DNA of 14,323 nt from contig CAZYWA010000170.1 of NCBI GenBank assembly GCA_964650975.1, positions 1 through 14,323 on the forward strand. Direction: 5' to 3'. Both the position numbers and the translations under genes were made by a program. Positions 8,541 through 14,323 of the stretch are shown here, piece by piece. The DNA comes from CAZYWA01 sp964650975 [NCBI: uncultured bacterium]. Lineage in GTDB: Bacteria > JADJOY01. How positions within the stretch are numbered: the first letter of the stretch is position 1; each line of letters starts with the position of its first letter. Under the pieces are notes generated by a model that was not told where the DNA came from, ran no database searches, and was given only the letters and a program-made list of their open reading frames with translations.

Positions 8541-8737
8541 CTGGCTCCCGGGCGGCAAGCCGCCGGCGGCGAATGTGTCCGGCCCGCGCCCACCGCGCAA
8601 CGCTGTGCGGGCAGTGCCTCTGTTCGTTCGCCACGGCCCACACAACTCCCCGGCGTCGAGGCACTCATGCTAGTTTCCCCGCTTTCGCGCCTCGCGGATT
8701 CGGCTTCGATCGCGACGGCAAGCCCTGGGACGAGCCG
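8541..8737. other. Divergent intergenic region between GT4 gene and FabI-like gene
   Basis: These 197 nt separate two genes that point away from each other. On the plus strand TGCTAGTTT (8668-8676) resembles an extended -10 element about 62 nt before the FabI-like ATG, but there is no matching -35. I see no RNA gene or repeat. Confidence 0.4.
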
Positions 8738-9646
8738 ATGAGCAATGCTTCCGACGCCGGACTGGCCCTCGCCGGCAAGAACGTCGTGGTACTGGGTGTC
8801 GCCGACCAGTCGAGCCTCGCCTGGGCGATCGCCAAAGCCTTCGCGGCGCAGGGCGCGCGCGTTCGCATCGGCTATCAGCAGAAGTTCTTCAGCCGGGTCC
8901 GGCTGTTGCTCATCGAGCAACCGGCGATCGAGGGACTGCGCTGCGACGTGACCAAGGAAGAGGAGCTCATCGCGTTCTTCTCGCGCTTCGCCGCGGATCC
9001 GATCGACGTGCTGGTGCACGGCATCGCTTTCGGCCCGGCCGAGTTCTTCAGCTCGCCGCCCTCGCAGGTGAGCTCCGCCGGCTATTCGCAGGGACTCGAG
9101 ATCTCCGCGCACTCGCTCTCGATCCTGGTGCGCCACGCCTCGCCGTATCTGCGCGAGTGGTCGAGTGTCCTGACACTCACGTTCCAGGCCTCGCAGCGCG
9201 CCGTCCCGATGTACGGCACCATGGGCATCGCCAAGGCGGCCCTCGAAGCCACCGTTCGCTACCTCGCGCTCGAGCTCGGCCCTCGCAAGATCCGCGTCAA
9301 TGCGGTGTCGCCCGGCCCGGTGCAGACGGTGGCGGCGCTGGGCGAGATCATCGCGTTCCTGCGCGAGCCCGACGCCGCGCACCACCAGCGCGGTCAGCTG
9401 ACCCGCGCGGCGGTCGAGGAGGCGCGTCGCGAGCTCGGGCCGGGCGACCACGACGAGGTCACCATCGCCACCGCCGCGTGGCGTCACGTGCAGGCCGATT
9501 TCGCGTATCGCTCGGCGCTGCCCGACATCGTGTCGGCCGACGACGTCGCGGGATGCGCGCTCTTCCTGGGCAGCGATCTGGCGCGCAAGATCACCGGCCA
9601 GGTGATCTACGTCGATTGCGGCCTCTCGACCTCGCTGGTGCTGTGA
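8738..9646 (+). CDS. FabI-like enoyl-ACP reductase (SDR) with about 42-residue insertion
   Basis: The protein is a short-chain dehydrogenase of the FabI type, which reduces enoyl-ACP with NAD(P)H in the last step of fatty-acid elongation. It shows the FabI nucleotide loop GVADQSSLAWAIAKAF, the catalytic Tyr159-x6-Lys166 in YGTMGIAK, the following ALEATVRYLA and the C-terminal ITGQVIYVDCG. Two features are odd. The position of E. coli Tyr146 is Phe149. Between VAAL and VSADDV there are about 63 residues (202-264) instead of about 21 in E. coli, in the substrate-loop region. Total length is 302 against 262 in E. coli. The ATG at 8738 is chosen because homology starts there; GGGA lies 7 nt upstream. 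It overlaps the next gene by 4 nt. It may serve general fatty-acid synthesis or act in trans with the nearby synthase. Confidence 0.88.
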   Translation: MSNASDAGLALAGKNVVVLGVADQSSLAWAIAKAFAAQGARVRIGYQQKFFSRVRLLLIEQPAIEGLRCDVTKEEELIAFFSRFAADPIDVLVHGIAFGPAEFFSSPPSQVSSAGYSQGLEISAHSLSILVRHASPYLREWSSVLTLTFQASQRAVPMYGTMGIAKAALEATVRYLALELGPRKIRVNAVSPGPVQTVAALGEIIAFLREPDAAHHQRGQLTRAAVEEARRELGPGDHDEVTIATAAWRHVQADFAYRSALPDIVSADDVAGCALFLGSDLARKITGQVIYVDCGLSTSLVL

Positions 9647-10965
9647 GCCGCCGGGCGCGCGCGCTGATCCTCGAGCGCGCGCGCCTCGCCATCGTCGCGC
9701 TGCACGCCGCGTTCGCGCTGCTCTTCTTCGGCGCCGCGCTGGCGCGCGGCGTTCCACGCGGCCGCCTGATCGCGGGCGACGCGCTCTTTTACTATGCGTA
9801 CCTGCCCTCCTGGGTGATCGATCACGACGTCGATCTGACCAACGACCTCGAGAAGCTGCGCGGCGCCACGGGAGCGCCGCTCAAGTACCAGCCGACGGTC
9901 ACGGGTAAGGCGTCGAGCCCGTACGCGATCGGGACCGCGCTCCTCGACCTGCCGTTCTTCGGCGCCGGGCTGGCGCTCGACCGGCTCGCTGGCGGGCGCG
10001 GCGACGGATACGGGTGGATGGCGCAGGCGTCGATGTGCCTGGGCGGAATCTCCTACGCGTGCGCCGGCACGCTGCTGCTGTTGCGCCTGCTCCGGCGCTG
10101 GTTCGATCTCGAGGTGGCGTTCGCCGCGACCGTCGGCTTCGAGCTCGCGTCGAGCCTCGTCTACTACGTGCTCGTGTCGCCGGCCTACGCGCACGCCGCG
10201 TCGTTCTTCGCGGTGACGGTGTTCGTAACGGCCTGGATCGCGACGCGCGATCACCTCTCCGCGCGCGACGCCATCGTGCTCGGCGCCGCGGCCGGGCTCA
10301 TGACTTTGGTGCGCTGGCAGGATTCGGTGTTCGTGGTGGTGACCGCCGTGCCGCTCGTCGCCAGGCTCTGCGCGAGATCGATCGGCGCGGAGGAACGAGC
10401 GAGAATTCTGCGCTTCGCCGCGCTTGCGAGCGTCGCAGCGCTGGTCGTCTTCAGCCCGCAGCTCTGGGTCTGGCACTCGATTTACGGGAGCTGGCTCACG
10501 ATCCCGCAGGGCGACACGTGGGTTCGCTGGGGCCAGCCAGAACTGGCTGCGACGCTGGTCTCCCTCGACGACGGCGGTCTCTTCACCTGGACGCCGATCA
10601 CCCTTCTCGGGCTCGCCGGCCTGTGGCGGTTTCGCGAACGCGAGCCCGCGCTGGCGCTCGGAGCGGCGCTGGCACTCGCTCTCGACATCTACGTCGAAGC
10701 GACGGTCCACCACGGCCTGGGTGCAGCGTACGGCTCGCGCCGTCTGGTAGGCGCCACGGCGCTGTTCGCGATGGGCTTCGCCGCGCTGCTCGACGCGCTG
10801 CGCTCGCGGCGCCCACCGTGGGCCGCGTGGTTGCTCGTGGGTGCGCTGGTCTCGTGGAACGGCTTGCTGCTGACGGAGTACCAGTGGCTGGCTCACGCCC
10901 CGGGCCGCACCGGCCCGTATCCGACCTTGCGCGAGCTGATCCGCCACACACCGTTCCGCCGCTGA
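9643..10965 (+). CDS. Polytopic membrane protein, GT-C glycosyltransferase-like
   Basis: This 440-residue protein has about ten hydrophobic segments. The first (about 15-36) is followed by a loop with GDALFYYAYL (Asp46) and then Asp61 and Asp63. This is the place and style of the catalytic acidic residue in GT-C enzymes such as the ArnT/PMT/RgtA group, which use polyprenyl-phosphate sugars at the outer face of the inner membrane. I could not tie it to a named family, so the function stays a suggestion. The start is the GTG at 9643, which overlaps the FabI stop as GTGA, implying translational coupling. The same frame is open upstream to 9157, but there it runs antiframe through the FabI gene. 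The protein ends RHTPFRR. Its end faces the second GT4 gene across 36 nt. Confidence 0.72.
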   Translation: MSRRARALILERARLAIVALHAAFALLFFGAALARGVPRGRLIAGDALFYYAYLPSWVIDHDVDLTNDLEKLRGATGAPLKYQPTVTGKASSPYAIGTALLDLPFFGAGLALDRLAGGRGDGYGWMAQASMCLGGISYACAGTLLLLRLLRRWFDLEVAFAATVGFELASSLVYYVLVSPAYAHAASFFAVTVFVTAWIATRDHLSARDAIVLGAAAGLMTLVRWQDSVFVVVTAVPLVARLCARSIGAEERARILRFAALASVAALVVFSPQLWVWHSIYGSWLTIPQGDTWVRWGQPELAATLVSLDDGGLFTWTPITLLGLAGLWRFREREPALALGAALALALDIYVEATVHHGLGAAYGSRRLVGATALFAMGFAALLDALRSRRPPWAAWLLVGALVSWNGLLLTEYQWLAHAPGRTGPYPTLRELIRHTPFRR

Positions 10966-11001
10966 CCGCGCGCCGGCGGGGCGGCAGCAACCGCATCCGA
11001 G

Positions 11002-12174
11002 TCAGCGACGCAAGACTTCGTGAACCAGCTCTTCCACGACTCGGGCCTGCGCATCCCAGGTGAAGTGCTCTCGCGCGCGCGCCAGAGCCCGGACTCCCAT
11101 CTCACGCACCAGCGCTGGATCGTCGAGGAACCGCTCCATGGCGCGCGCGAGCTCCGCCACGTCGCCGTCGCCGATCAATAGGCCTTCGACACCGTCGCGA
11201 ACGTGCTCGCTCAGCGGAGCCACGCGCGTCGTGATGACCGGCAAGCCCGAGCCCATGTACTCGAAGAGCTTGATCGGCGACCAGAAAAACCCCACCGCGA
11301 GATCGGCGTGGCGGCGCGAGGCGAAGGGCGCCACTCCGACGTGCGACGCACGCAGGATCGCGGCCACCCGGTCGGTGGGCACACGACCCGGAATCCAGAC
11401 TCGATCGCCGATCCCGAGATCGGCCGCGCGCGCGATCACGGCGGCTCGTTCCGGACCATCTCCGATCAGCGCCAGACCCAAGTTTCGCCGCCCGCGAGCG
11501 ACGAGCCGCGCGGCGGCCTCGACCAGCTCGGCCGCACCGTGCCAGGCGCGAAAGCTCGACACCAGCGCGAACACCGTCGTGCCCTCGGGGAACGGCAAGT
11601 GCTCGCGCTCGCCCTCGGGGTGAAATCGCGCGGGATCGAAGCCGTTCGAGACCACGCGCAAGCTCTGCGTGCGGCGTTCGGGCTCGACCAGCAGCTCGGA
11701 GGTGGCGTAGATCGCGGCCGCGCGATCGAGCAGCGATTCGCGATAACGGCGGATCGGCCGGCCGGGAAGCCACCCGTCGAGCCGCGCGCGCGGCGAGCCG
11801 GGCGGGTCGAACGCGGGAGAATTGATCTCGAGCAAAGCCGGAATTCCCAGCGCGGCCGCCGCTCGCACGCCCGCTCCGCCGAAGCTCGAGTAGCGCTCGA
11901 TGATGCAATCGGGCCGAAGCCGCCGGGCTTCACGAGCGACGGCGGGGGCACCCATCCACTCCAGATAGCGAAACGAATGCACGCCGCGGTGGCGCAACCA
12001 CAAGACACCGTCGCGATGCTCGTCGCCGCGGCCGTTCACGAAGGCACTCACCACGTGGCCGCGCCGCGCCAGCGCGGCCGTCAGGAACGCGGTGTGGGAC
12101 GAGCCGCCGTCGGCTCCCGGCACCCGGATGTTGGGTGCGACGTAGAGAATGCGGAGCGGGCTTCCCGCGTTCAT
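11002..12174 (-). CDS. GT4-family glycosyltransferase
   Basis: This 390-residue protein is a second GT4-type GT-B glycosyltransferase. It begins with LRILYVAPNIRVPGADGGSS and ALARRGHVV, typical of the acceptor-binding half. In the donor-binding half are VVSNGFDPARFHPEG, FALVSSFRAWHGAAELVEAA, LIGDGPER, and SPIKLFEYMGSGLPVITT with Glu305 as the conserved second Glu of the EX7E pair; the first position is Phe. The ATG at 12174 overlaps the stop of the upstream Nudix gene as ATGA, so the two are translated in a coupled way; no separate ribosome site is evident. It resembles the glycosyltransferase on the minus strand at 7281-8540 only at family level. It converges with the GT-C-like gene. The sugar and acceptor are unknown. 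Confidence 0.9.
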   Translation of the reverse strand: MNAGSPLRILYVAPNIRVPGADGGSSHTAFLTAALARRGHVVSAFVNGRGDEHRDGVLWLRHRGVHSFRYLEWMGAPAVAREARRLRPDCIIERYSSFGGAGVRAAAALGIPALLEINSPAFDPPGSPRARLDGWLPGRPIRRYRESLLDRAAAIYATSELLVEPERRTQSLRVVSNGFDPARFHPEGEREHLPFPEGTTVFALVSSFRAWHGAAELVEAAARLVARGRRNLGLALIGDGPERAAVIARAADLGIGDRVWIPGRVPTDRVAAILRASHVGVAPFASRRHADLAVGFFWSPIKLFEYMGSGLPVITTRVAPLSEHVRDGVEGLLIGDGDVAELARAMERFLDDPALVREMGVRALARAREHFTWDAQARVVEELVHEVLRR

Positions 12175-12899
12175 CGGCCGGCGCGGGGAGCCAGCGGGTC
12201 GAGACGCGCCAGCGCCCGCCGATCGAACCGGTAGCGACGAGGTCGGCTCGGTGAGGTTCTCGATCCGTCGATCACGGGCACGAGGGTGCGCGCGACGAGC
12301 GCCACACGCCACCAGGCACCGAATGCTCCCGACCGGAATCCGGCGGCGCTCCAGAGTGCGGCGGCCTCGGCGCGCGAGAACGACCGTGGCAGCACGTCGA
12401 CGATCCACGGTGCGCGGCCGAGCCGGTCCCGGACGTGGAGCATCGTCCAGGTGACCAGCTCGCCGTGGTCGAAGGCGAGAGCCGGCAATCGCTCAATCGG
12501 GAACCAGCGTGCGTCAGCCGCATCGTCGCCGGCGCTGACGGTCGAGTCGCCGTCTCGAAAGCCGGCCACGTAGAGCGCGGTCACGGTGTGGCCGCGCGGG
12601 TCGCGACCCGGGGTTCCGATCACACCGACTTGCTCGAGGCGGACACCCTCGACTCCCGTCTCCTCGGCGAGCTCGCGCGCCGCGGCGGCGGGTAGATCCT
12701 CGTCGCGATCGACGAAGCCACCGGGCAGCGCCCACGAGCCTTCGAACGGGGGACGCCCGCGCTGGATCAGCAGCACCTCGAGCCGCGGCCGCCTCTCCCC
12801 GCCGCGCAACGCCAGCAACGCGACGTCGGCCGTGACCGAGGGCCGCGGCCACTCGTAGCAATGCTTCGCTGCCCGTGAAGCCGACGCGCGAGACACCAT
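12171..12899 (-). CDS. Nudix protein of the ADP-ribose pyrophosphatase/NrtR-like type
   Basis: The 242-residue protein has a complete Nudix box, GFVDRDE...RELAEETGV (Gly61, Glu67, Arg75, Glu76, Glu79, Glu80), so metal-dependent hydrolysis of a nucleoside diphosphate compound is plausible. Around it are motifs seen in the NrtR/ADP-ribose branch: PFEGSWALPGG, RDPRGHTV, and DARWFPIERLPALAFDH. The tail LPRSFSRAEAAALW, then LVPVIDG and RPRRYRFDR, resembles the NrtR winged-helix domain in outline but lacks its usual central part. It could be a regulator that senses an ADP-ribose-type ligand, or a plain hydrolase with a relic tail. The ATG at 12899 is chosen because homology starts about 20 residues later and the upstream extension is Arg-rich noise. 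It heads an operon with the GT4 gene (ATGA overlap). Confidence 0.85.
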   Translation of the reverse strand: MVSRASASRAAKHCYEWPRPSVTADVALLALRGGERRPRLEVLLIQRGRPPFEGSWALPGGFVDRDEDLPAAAARELAEETGVEGVRLEQVGVIGTPGRDPRGHTVTALYVAGFRDGDSTVSAGDDAADARWFPIERLPALAFDHGELVTWTMLHVRDRLGRAPWIVDVLPRSFSRAEAAALWSAAGFRSGAFGAWWRVALVARTLVPVIDGSRTSPSRPRRYRFDRRALARLDPLAPRAGR

Positions 12900-13152
12900 C
12901 GCGCGCGCATGATTCCCGCGCGCCGCTCGCGCCGTCAAGGTGCGAAGGCGGCGCCGCACCCGCGCGCCCGGGGCGACGCAGCGGCACAGCGAGCACGACT
13001 CGCGCTCCTCGGAAATCCTCATACGTTCGGCGACTCCGACCGGCCGTTGGACTGGGCATGCCGGTTGCGAACGTCGCCGTCTCATGGAAGCGCCGCTGGT
13101 CGAGACCGACGCGGCGCCGTCCGCTCCCGAATCCAAGGGAGGAACGGCGCAC
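12900..13152. other. Divergent intergenic region between Nudix gene and comM
   Basis: These 253 nt lie between two divergent starts. They are strongly GC-rich in the left half (13 bases of alternating GC near 12900). I see no RNA gene, terminator or clear promoter. Confidence 0.4.
13138..13142 (+). promoter_or_regulatory. Ribosome binding site supporting a GTG start for comM
   Basis: GGAGG lies 10 nt before the GTG at 13153, whereas the in-frame ATG at 13084 has no such site. Family homology (SGTLLGV...VEVD) also begins right after the GTG. Confidence 0.55.
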
Positions 13153-14199
13153 GTGTGGTCGGGAACGCTGCTCGGTGTCGCGGGTCATCCGATCCGCGTC
13201 GAGGTGGATGCGCGCAACATCGGTATTCCGCAGTTTCAGACCGTGGGCCCTCCCGATGGCGCCGTGCGCGAAGGACGCGAGCGGATCCGGGCCGCCATCC
13301 GGAACGCCGGGTTCGCGTTCCCGGATGGCCACGTCACGGTGAACCTGGCGCCCGCCGACCTGCGGAAGGACGGCACGGCGCTCGATCTGCCGATCGCCGT
13401 CGGCATCCTCGCGGCGCACGGCGACGTGTCGGCCGAGCGCCTCGCCGATCACTTGATCCTCGGTGAGCTCGGCCTCGACGGCGCCATTCGCCCAATCCGC
13501 GGCGCGCTCTGCTTGGCCGCGGCGGCGACCGAGGCGGGACTGAGCCGGGTGATCGTGCCGGCCGAGAACGCCGTCGAAGCAGCGCTGGTTTCCGGCGTTC
13601 GCGTGCACGCCGCGCGACATCTGCTCGAGGTCGTCGCGCATCTCGCCGGCGAGACCGAGCTCGACCTCGTCGAGCGGAAGCTTCCGGTTCTCGACGCGCT
13701 GGCGCGGATTCGAGCGCCCGATTTGCGTCGAGTGCGCGGGCAGGCCGCGGCGAAGCGCGCGCTCACGATCGCGGCGGCCGGAGGGCACAACCTGCTGCTG
13801 GTAGGCCCGCCGGGATCAGGGAAGACGCTCTTGGCGCGAGCGCTGCCCGGAGTGCTGCCGCCGCTTTCGTTCCAAGAGGCGATCGAGGCGACACAGATTC
13901 ATTCGGTGGCGGGCCGCCTACGCCCCGGCACGGGCTTGCTGACCGAGCGGCCGTTTCGAGCGCCCCATCACACGATCTCGGACGCGGGGCTCGCCGGAGG
14001 CGGCGGCATCCCGCGCCCTGGCGAGGTGAGCCTCGCGCACCACGGCGTGCTGTTCCTCGACGAGCTGCCGGAGTTCCGCCGCGGCGTGCTGGAGGTGCTG
14101 CGCCAGCCGCTCGAGGACGGCCGCGTGGCGATCGGGCGAGCGGCCGTCACCCTCGCCTACCCAGCGCGCTTCATGCTCGTGGCGGCCATGAATCCTTGA
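13153..14199 (+). pseudogene. comM: comM/yifB, Mg-chelatase-like AAA+ ATPase, interrupted after 348 codons
   Basis: ComM is a hexameric AAA+ helicase that aids integration of foreign DNA during natural transformation. The N-terminal ChlI/Lon-like domain is clear: [26 protein letters not shown] and [16 protein letters not shown]. The AAA+ domain has Walker A GPPGSGKT (218-225), the family signatures [15 protein letters not shown] and [19 protein letters not shown] with Walker B Asp303-Glu304, and MLVAAMNP. Family members continue CPCG and about 150 further residues with the Arg finger and C-terminal domain. Here the Cys codon becomes TGA at 14197-14199 and the following sequence matches nothing in the family. 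The product lacks essential ATPase parts and should be inactive unless an element is excised. The start is the GTG at 13153 (GGAGG upstream); an ATG at 13084 would add 23 residues. The remainder is expected on the far side of the insertion. Confidence 0.88.
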
Positions 14200-14323
14200 A
14201 GTTGCGTTGCCCTTCTGCCACGTGTTCATGGAGAGGGGGGAGGTAACAGAGGTCGATTGAGATGTCGGCGGAGCCGACGGTGATTTTTTGAGTGATGGAT
14301 TCGATAAGGGTCCGTTTTTGTTG
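14171..14323 (-). CDS. Large serine recombinase, C-terminal 50 residues (partial)
   Basis: Read on the minus strand from the window edge, the frame gives [19 protein letters not shown], then [20 protein letters not shown], and ends DSWPPRA before TGA at 14173-14171. The pattern of a charged helix with LIESI, then a beta pair with a VG turn, then (I/L)xLxYLP and a QRN tail is typical of the C-terminal end of large serine recombinases (resolvase/invertase superfamily with recombinase and zinc-ribbon domains). The catalytic N-terminus would be beyond the window. Codon use (CAA, AAA, TCA, CTT) and composition differ from the host genes, as expected for acquired DNA. The last seven or eight codons and the stop lie in comM-derived sequence. 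Identification rests on 50 residues only, so it is good but not certain. Confidence 0.7.
   Translation of the reverse strand, partial: QQKRTLIESITQKITVGSADISIDLCYLPPLHEHVAEGQRNFKDSWPPRA
14174..14200. mobile_element. Junction (attL/attR-like) of an element integrated in comM
   Basis: Up to about 14198 the sequence encodes conserved ComM residues (LVAAMNP and the first two bases of the expected Cys codon). From 14199 on it no longer does, and base composition falls. The antisense of the same bases is the end of a recombinase frame. The exact crossover cannot be placed from one junction; it must lie near AATCCTTG (14191-14198). Confidence 0.6.
14264..14290 (+). terminator. Terminator-like hairpin plus T-run inside the recombinase frame
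   Basis: GTCGGC-GGA-GCCGAC (14264-14278) is a perfect 6-bp stem with a 3-nt loop. It is followed on the plus strand by GGTGATTTTTTG. It could stop transcripts coming out of the broken comM. Because it lies within the antisense of a conserved coding stretch (VGSAD) it may be accidental. Confidence 0.25.

Noticed and set aside
9157-9642. N-terminal 162 codons of the long frame that ends at 10965
   Set aside because: This part is a shifted frame inside the FabI-like gene; the membrane protein proper begins at the GTG at 9643.
8294-9757. 487-codon minus-strand frame
   Set aside because: It runs antisense to the FabI-like gene and into the GT4 gene in the wrong frame.
10960-11007. Inverted repeat CGCTGAC/GTCAGCG around two convergent stop codons, as a bidirectional terminator
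   Set aside because: The 34-nt loop is long and both arms come simply from the two proteins ending in Arg-Arg-stop.
12514-13788. 424-codon minus-strand frame
   Set aside because: It is the antisense of comM joined to a shifted frame of the Nudix gene; no motifs of its own.
1-14323. tRNA, rRNA, CRISPR array or riboswitch
   Set aside because: Reading through the intergenic stretches showed no cloverleaf, regularly spaced repeats or known RNA motif; a covariance-model scan could not be run.

Overview
The window is GC-rich, gene-dense DNA from a Gram-negative bacterium. A TolC-type outer-membrane lipoprotein and a periplasmic adaptor point to two membranes. No ribosomal RNA or other phylogenetic marker is present, so the phylum cannot be fixed. 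The style (high-GC, large PKS, GTG starts, tight overlaps) would fit Myxococcota, Eisenbacteria or similar lineages. All genes read cleanly except the last two, which form a mobile-element junction.

Layout. Positions 1-2952 (minus) hold the N-terminal 984 residues of a large multidomain synthase: two nitronate-monooxygenase-like regions followed by a ketosynthase with an intact Cys-His-His triad, cut by the window edge. After a divergent intergenic region comes 3336-5702 (plus), a fusion of a PqqD-like domain, an M50/site-2-protease-like membrane domain that has lost its zinc histidines, and an HlyD-type adaptor. It meets tail to tail, with a 9-nt overlap, a TolC-family lipoprotein (5694-7220, minus). 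That gene lies 60 nt downstream of a GT4 glycosyltransferase (7281-8540, minus). Divergent from it is a FabI-like enoyl reductase (8738-9646, plus), coupled by a GTGA overlap to a GT-C-like polytopic membrane protein (9643-10965, plus). Convergent to that pair is a minus-strand operon in which a Nudix/NrtR-like gene (12171-12899) is followed, with an ATGA overlap, by a second GT4 glycosyltransferase (11002-12174). Finally comM/yifB (13153 onward, plus) stops abruptly inside its AAA+ domain at 14199. There the sequence turns into the antisense of a serine-recombinase C-terminus (14171 to beyond 14323, minus).

How the parts may work together (inference): a PUFA/hgl-like synthase, an unusual enoyl-ACP reductase, three sugar-transfer or membrane-transfer proteins and a TolC/HlyD export pair resemble in content the heterocyst-glycolipid type of locus, where a PKS-made lipid is glycosylated and exported through a TolC system. 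No inner-membrane pump, acyltransferase or ACP is visible, so the product is unknown.

The right end is best read as the edge of an integrated element whose large serine recombinase targeted comM. The recombinase reading frame crosses the junction and takes its last residues and stop codon from the comM antisense strand.
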